From assembly GCF_051659545.1 (NCBI RefSeq), contig NZ_JBOFOR010000273.1:62001-126000 (forward strand): a stretch of DNA of 64,000 bases, read 5' to 3'. The notes under the pieces were generated by a model. It did no database searches and was not told the origin of the DNA. It saw only the letters and a program-made list of their open reading frames with translations. This document shows, piece by piece, positions 59,256 through 64,000 of this stretch. Positions within the stretch are counted from its first letter, which is position 1. Every line of letters begins with the position of its first letter. A program made the translations under genes and the position numbers. The stretch is from JBOFOR01 sp051659545 (GTDB lineage: Bacteria > Bacillota > Clostridia > Peptostreptococcales > Peptostreptococcaceae).

Positions 59256-62200
59256 TTATATACAAATACCTTCATCTATTCCAAATAAATATACCCACAT
59301 TTCTTTTACTTCTTTTCCTGTAAGTTTTTCTACAGCTTCACCGTATAAGTCTAATTGTTTCTTATATTTTTTTACTACTTCTGATTTATTTTCTTCTGTT
59401 ACATAATCGGTTTTATAATCTACGATTATTATTTTGTCATCTTCTTCAAAATAAGCATCTATAATACCTCTTAACATAATAGTTTCCTCATCGTAAATTT
59501 CTAGCGCATCTTCTTTTATTAACTCATCTTGAAGATATACATCCTTCATCTTTACTCTAGAGTAAATAGCTTGTTCTTTTTTGATAAAATTTGATGCAAG
59601 CATTCTTTTTCCTATCTCTGATTTGAAGAATTTAAAAATGCTATACGGATTAATAACAGAGGCCTGTTTTTCTGTTAAGCTTCCTCTTTTTATAAATTCC
59701 TTAATTTGCTCTTCTATTGCTTGGACATTATTTATTCTATTGGTATCTATTAGTTCCATAACTAAATGGACTATAGTACCTCTCTGGGCACCTGTTATTT
59801 TTTCTTTACTTTCTAATTCTTGCATAAACAATGGCTTTTTTAAGCTTACTTCTTGAGTAAACATCTCTTTTGCATACTCATCTTCATAGTTGTTTTGTAT
59901 TTTTTTAATTTCTGTTACAGATATACTTGCAGGCTTAGTTATACATGCCTTATGAGGATATTCATAATCTAACTTTTCTTTTATTTTTTCATAGTATTCT
60001 GTAGATGGATTTTCTATATCTAGTTTTGATAATACTTCTTCTATGCTTTCTTTCTCTTCATCTTCTTTTGATTCTAATACAATATCTTCTTTGTACCAAA
60101 GTTTTGTGTCCCATCTTGAATTATGCTCTTCCACTCTATCTATTTCTATATCCATTGTTTCTCTTATACTTTCTAAATCTTTATGTTTTATTACTGAGGG
60201 CATTATCCAATCTAAAAAAGTCTTGCCTTTTAACACTTTATATTGAGATATTGGTGCATTTGATTCTACTCCACTCGCCCATAATTTTAAGCTTTTTTCT
60301 AAATTTCTAGTAGCTCCAGTTATTATTAGCTTTTCTTTTGGTCTTGTAAATGCTACATATAAAACTCTCATTTCTTCAGATAAGTTTTCTACATTTATTT
60401 TACTTTTCAATGCCTCTTTCGCTATACTTGGATAAGATATTCTTCTTTTATAATCTACTAGTTGAGGTCCGTATCCTAAATTATGGTGATATAATATATC
60501 TTTCCTAAAGTCTTGTGTATTAAACTTTTTCCCCATTCCCGAACATATTACCACAGGGAACTCTAATCCTTTACTTTTATGTATACTCATAATTCTAACT
60601 ACATTGGCATTTTCTCCAAGAGTTTTTGCACTACCCATATCTGTATTAGATTTTTTTAGCTTAGCTACAAAGTTTATAAAATTAAAAATACCTTTAAAAC
60701 TTGTTTCTTCAAATTGTTTAGCTCTTTCAAATAATATTTTCAAGTTAGCTTGTCTTTGTGAACCTCCTGGTAATGCCCCTACATATGCAAAGTATCCTGT
60801 TTTTGTATATAAGTACCATAAGAATTCATCTGTACTCATGTATAAAGATTTTTCTTTGTAGTTTTCTAGCTTATTTAAGAAATCTATACACTTTTTTCCT
60901 ACTTCACTTTCCTCTTGGCTTAATCTTTCTAGTGCTTCAAAAATACTCATTTCTTCATCTTGTAATCTTATCTCTATTAACTCTTCTGGAGTAAATAGAA
61001 ATATGGGAGATTTTAGTACTGCTAAAAGAGGTATGTCTTGCATTGGGTTATCTATTACTTGAAGTAAAGATAACATTGTCTTTATTTCTATTGTATCAAA
61101 ATAACCAACACCTATATCTGCATAAGTTGGTATGTCCATATTCATAAGTTCATCTGCAAATACTGGTGCCCAAGCCGAAGTTGCTCTAAGTAGTATTACT
61201 ATATCTTTAAATTCTACTGGCCTATAATTACTTAATTTTTTATCAAATACCTTTTGAATTTTTCCATCTTCTTTTTGGTTCATTAAATCTTTTATTATTT
61301 TTCCTACCATTCTAGCTTCAAGCTGAATGTTATCTATTTCTTCTTCAGTTTCAACAGCTTCTTCATTATGTTCATTAGATTCTTTAGTATCTTCTTTATC
61401 TTCTTCTTTTGAGTCTTTGTCTTTATTTTGTATTAAATGAATTTCTGAAGCTCCGCCTACAATAGTATTTTCATCTTCATTTTCCATAAAACTAGCACCA
61501 AGGTTAAGTCTTTCTTTTTCTGTATACTCTATTTCTCCTATATTTTTACTCATAATGTTTTCAAAAATATAATTTGCACAGTCTACAACTTCTTCTCTAC
61601 TTCTAAAATTTTTGTATAGCATTATCTTTCTATTTAAACTACTTTCTTCTTCATCATAGTCTGCATATTTTTTTAAAAATATCTCTGGCTTAGCTTGTCT
61701 AAATCTATAGATACTTTGTTTTACATCCCCAACCATGAATCTATTTGGTATTTTTGTTTTTGCAATAGTACCAAGTAATACTTCTTGTACGAGGTTGCTA
61801 TCTTGATATTCATCTATAAATATTTCATGGAATTTGTCTATGTATCCTGATGCTACATCACTTGGTGCATCATTTCCATTTTCATCTTTTTGTATAAGTA
61901 TTTTTAAAGCAAAATGCTCTATATCACTAAAATCTATTATTCCTTTTTCTCTTTTTTGATTATCATAAGCCTTTTCAAATTTTAATATTGTATCTGAAAT
62001 AGCTCTTGCTACTTTATGTAAATATCTAAGTTCTTCTTCTATTTGTTCATTTTCTTTTCTAAATATAGAAACCGCCATATTTTCAATAGATGATTTCGCA
62101 TCTTTTCTAACTGTATCTGCTTTTTTCTTTAGCTCTCCAATATATTCTGAAGCATCTTTTGGAATTCTTTTTACACCTTTTCTATAGTCTTCAAATTTTA

Positions 62201-63038
62201 CTGAGGACATAGCTATATAAGATTCTTCCCAAGATTTCTCACAAGCTTCTAATATTATTTTTACTTTTGTGTAATCATTTCTAAACTTAGCTATATAAGT
62301 TTCAAGTTCTTCTATTTCTTCTATCTCTTCTAGTGCTTTTCTCATGTTTACTTCCATACCACTTACTTCTATTTTTATGGTATCTAGTATGGCTTTTGCC
62401 CAAATAGAATTAGAAAAATCAAAGTCATCATCTATATTAAATTGTTCAGCACTAAATTCTAACCATTCTTTTGGATTAGGGGAAGCCATTGCAAAGTTAT
62501 AAATACTTAGTATAATACTTTGTATATTTGTATCGCCTCTTTTTTCAGCATAGCTTTCCACTAAATTTAAGAAATCTTCGTCTTGTTCTTCATAAAGTTG
62601 TTCAAATACTTCTTCTATCGCTTCTTGTTTTAATAAGGTACATTCTGTAGTATCCCCTATTCTAAAGTTAGGGTCTAGATTTATTTTGTGGAAGTTAGAT
62701 TTTATAACCTCTAAACAAAATGAATGTATTGTAGTTATACTTGCCTTGTTTAGCAATACAAGTTGATTTTGAAGATGCTTATTTTCTGGATCTTTATCTA
62801 ATGCCTTTCCTATAGCATCCCCTATTCTCTCTCTCATTTCTGAGGCTGCTGCATTTGTGAATGTAACCACAAGTAATTTATCTATATCTATAGGATTTTC
62901 CTTATCTAATATCATCTGTATAATACGCTCAACAAGTACCGCTGTTTTACCTGAGCCTGCCGCTGCTGCTACAAGTAAGTTACCATTTCTATTGTCTATT
63001 ACCGCTTGTTGTTCTTTTGTCCATTTAGGAGAGCTCAT
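59256..63038 (-). CDS. addA: ATP-dependent helicase/nuclease AddAB, subunit A
   Basis: A 1260-residue UvrD-type helicase with a C-terminal RecB-family nuclease, the Firmicute counterpart of RecBCD for double-strand break repair. Helicase motif I is LLVAAAAGSGKTAVLVERI, motif II is in EIFIDEYQDSNLVQEVLL and motif VI in EMRVLYVAFTRPKEKLI. The nuclease end has RGIIDAYFEEDDKIIIVDYK with the catalytic Asp and DYKT Lys. Its ATG overlaps the addB stop (TAATG), so the two are coupled. A charged insertion (about residues 515-550, DKDSKEEDKEDTKESNEHNE) looks unstructured. Confidence 0.95.
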   Translation of the reverse strand: MSSPKWTKEQQAVIDNRNGNLLVAAAAGSGKTAVLVERIIQMILDKENPIDIDKLLVVTFTNAAASEMRERIGDAIGKALDKDPENKHLQNQLVLLNKASITTIHSFCLEVIKSNFHKINLDPNFRIGDTTECTLLKQEAIEEVFEQLYEEQDEDFLNLVESYAEKRGDTNIQSIILSIYNFAMASPNPKEWLEFSAEQFNIDDDFDFSNSIWAKAILDTIKIEVSGMEVNMRKALEEIEEIEELETYIAKFRNDYTKVKIILEACEKSWEESYIAMSSVKFEDYRKGVKRIPKDASEYIGELKKKADTVRKDAKSSIENMAVSIFRKENEQIEEELRYLHKVARAISDTILKFEKAYDNQKREKGIIDFSDIEHFALKILIQKDENGNDAPSDVASGYIDKFHEIFIDEYQDSNLVQEVLLGTIAKTKIPNRFMVGDVKQSIYRFRQAKPEIFLKKYADYDEEESSLNRKIMLYKNFRSREEVVDCANYIFENIMSKNIGEIEYTEKERLNLGASFMENEDENTIVGGASEIHLIQNKDKDSKEEDKEDTKESNEHNEEAVETEEEIDNIQLEARMVGKIIKDLMNQKEDGKIQKVFDKKLSNYRPVEFKDIVILLRATSAWAPVFADELMNMDIPTYADIGVGYFDTIEIKTMLSLLQVIDNPMQDIPLLAVLKSPIFLFTPEELIEIRLQDEEMSIFEALERLSQEESEVGKKCIDFLNKLENYKEKSLYMSTDEFLWYLYTKTGYFAYVGALPGGSQRQANLKILFERAKQFEETSFKGIFNFINFVAKLKKSNTDMGSAKTLGENANVVRIMSIHKSKGLEFPVVICSGMGKKFNTQDFRKDILYHHNLGYGPQLVDYKRRISYPSIAKEALKSKINVENLSEEMRVLYVAFTRPKEKLIITGATRNLEKSLKLWASGVESNAPISQYKVLKGKTFLDWIMPSVIKHKDLESIRETMDIEIDRVEEHNSRWDTKLWYKEDIVLESKEDEEKESIEEVLSKLDIENPSTEYYEKIKEKLDYEYPHKACITKPASISVTEIKKIQNNYEDEYAKEMFTQEVSLKKPLFMQELESKEKITGAQRGTIVHLVMELIDTNRINNVQAIEEQIKEFIKRGSLTEKQASVINPYSIFKFFKSEIGKRMLASNFIKKEQAIYSRVKMKDVYLQDELIKEDALEIYDEETIMLRGIIDAYFEEDDKIIIVDYKTDYVTEENKSEVVKKYKKQLDLYGEAVEKLTGKEVKEMWVYLFGIDEGICI

Positions 63039-64000
63039 TATTTTTTTCCCCCTTTCATCATGTCGATTATATCATCATCACTTTTTTTGTTTATTATTTT
63101 ATAATTGTTATCCTTTAAACTACTGTCAAACTGGCATATTGATGAATAGTTACAAAAAGTACATGGAACTTTGTCCTTATATTTATATGGTCTTATATCT
63201 ATGTCTCCACTTAACATTTCTTTACATATATCCTTAATTGTGTGTTTTACATATTTTCTTATTACTTCAAACTCATCATTAGTTACACCCTTAGTACTTT
63301 TTCCTAATGTTCCATCTTTATTAATACTAGCTGGTATCACTAATGAAGTAGCTTTATCACCAGTATCTAAGGATTTGTCCATTTCTTTAATTATCTTAGA
63401 ATCTTTTATAAGTAGACCTTGCATTTTTAAATCCTTTAGTATTTTTTCTCTTATTTCATCATCATCTTTATTTTCATCAAACTTAGCTATAGGGTCATCT
63501 ATTTTTGAGTAAAGTATTGCTGCTGGACTTAAATTACTTCCACTTTCTAATATTGCATCTAGATATACTAGTAACTGAAGCTGTAGACCATGATAAACCT
63601 CTGTTAAACTTATACTTTTATCACTCGACTTATAGTCAATAATTCTTATGTACTTTCCTTCTTCATTTTCAAACTCATCTATTCTATCTATTTGACCTCT
63701 TAGATTTATTTCTTCACCATTCTCTAATACTATTTTTATAGGAGGATATTTCCCATTTTCACCAAAATTAACTTCATATCCGCTAGGTTCAAATGAACCC
63801 TTTTTTATTTGTTCACTTATTATACTTATTGCCGATATAAGCATATTCTTAAGTCTATAAGCAAGATATCTATATCTATCTGAACTTTGTAGTATATATC
63901 CTGGTATTTTAGATACTATTTCTTCTACTATTGCAGACACTTTTTCTATTATATAATCAAAATTAATATCTCTCCAGCTTAAACTATCTTTAGCCATTTG
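63038..64000 (-). CDS. addB: AddAB subunit B, C-terminal part (runs off window)
   Basis: The last 320 residues of a protein that is usually about 1150 long. They hold the RecB-type nuclease core NLRGQIDRIDEFENEEG, IRIIDYKSSDKSISL and QLQLLVYLD, and, near the end, CTFCNYSSICQFD, three of the four Cys (C-x2-C-x5-C) of the AddB iron-sulphur cluster. The frame is open to the window edge; the upstream start is not visible. addB-addA order and overlap match other Firmicutes. Confidence 0.93.
   Translation of the reverse strand, partial: QMAKDSLSWRDINFDYIIEKVSAIVEEIVSKIPGYILQSSDRYRYLAYRLKNMLISAISIISEQIKKGSFEPSGYEVNFGENGKYPPIKIVLENGEEINLRGQIDRIDEFENEEGKYIRIIDYKSSDKSISLTEVYHGLQLQLLVYLDAILESGSNLSPAAILYSKIDDPIAKFDENKDDDEIREKILKDLKMQGLLIKDSKIIKEMDKSLDTGDKATSLVIPASINKDGTLGKSTKGVTNDEFEVIRKYVKHTIKDICKEMLSGDIDIRPYKYKDKVPCTFCNYSSICQFDSSLKDNNYKIINKKSDDDIIDMMKGGKK

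Overview
The window comes from a low-GC, spore-forming Gram-positive anaerobe, most likely a Peptostreptococcaceae species related to Clostridioides difficile. The evidence is very AT-rich DNA, strong AGGAGG-type ribosome binding sites, a CdeC-like cysteine-rich exosporium protein beside a lysine-rich CotL-like coat protein, a SpoVB-like flippase, and clostridial-type genes such as methionine gamma-lyase and a histidine-utilisation operon that uses formiminotransferase and cyclodeaminase. No database search was possible; family names rest on motifs read in the sequence and on memory of the families.

Layout. 1-2801: coaE (partial) and polA, read leftwards. 2950-3035: tRNA-Leu(CAA). 2980-18839: a 15.8 kb integrated element bounded by a 58-bp direct repeat of the tRNA 3' part. 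It holds a tyrosine recombinase, an AP2/HNH-like protein, a decayed gene, a Rha/KilAC antirepressor ended by a stop codon in the middle of a longer reading frame, a small HTH protein, a Cys-cluster protein, two cargo genes each followed by its own terminator (a 340-aa unknown and a single-HKD PLD-like nuclease), small membrane proteins, a ribbon-helix-helix micro-operon, and a plasmid-like replication module (winged-helix protein, DnaD-like protein, TGCA repeats). It has no capsid, tail or terminase genes. Three of its promoters share the same TTACA-16 bp-TATAAT layout.

18840-28953: chromosomal backbone with an ABC exporter, a lipoprotein, a LysR regulator, an M18 aminopeptidase, a DUF896 protein, a MocR regulator, a PHP-type histidinol phosphatase and a SpoVB-like flippase whose ribosome binding site lies inside a perfect 12-bp inverted repeat. 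28997-33155: spore-surface locus (cdeC, beta-rich proteins, an acidic-tailed protein, a lysine-rich CotL-like protein) with a free-standing structured RNA that I think is 6S RNA. 33206-39701: hutH-hutU-ftcD-hutI-fchA, which together turn histidine into glutamate plus a C1-folate, with a 24-bp palindrome upstream and a LacI-family regulator gene next door. 41249-43978: five related short two-helix, mostly Cys-tailed peptides, one too short for usual ORF cut-offs, interleaved with a membrane-anchored protein and an acyl carrier protein. 44105-53787: housekeeping and metabolic genes (nucleoid-associated protein, pseudouridine synthase, MFS transporter, methionine gamma-lyase, NAD kinase, phosphodiesterase, peptidase T, CNNM/CorC protein, siroheme reductase).

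53788-54296 has no protein gene, but holds what look like two tandem small RNAs. Each has a stem with a C-run in its loop and a terminator stem with a second C-run in its loop, and a GC-rich structured island lies between them. Many genes in this window have G5-G7 ribosome binding sites that these loops could pair with. This is my main candidate for an undescribed system. 54297-64000: DNA-end processing genes sbcC, sbcD, addA and addB (partial), read leftwards.
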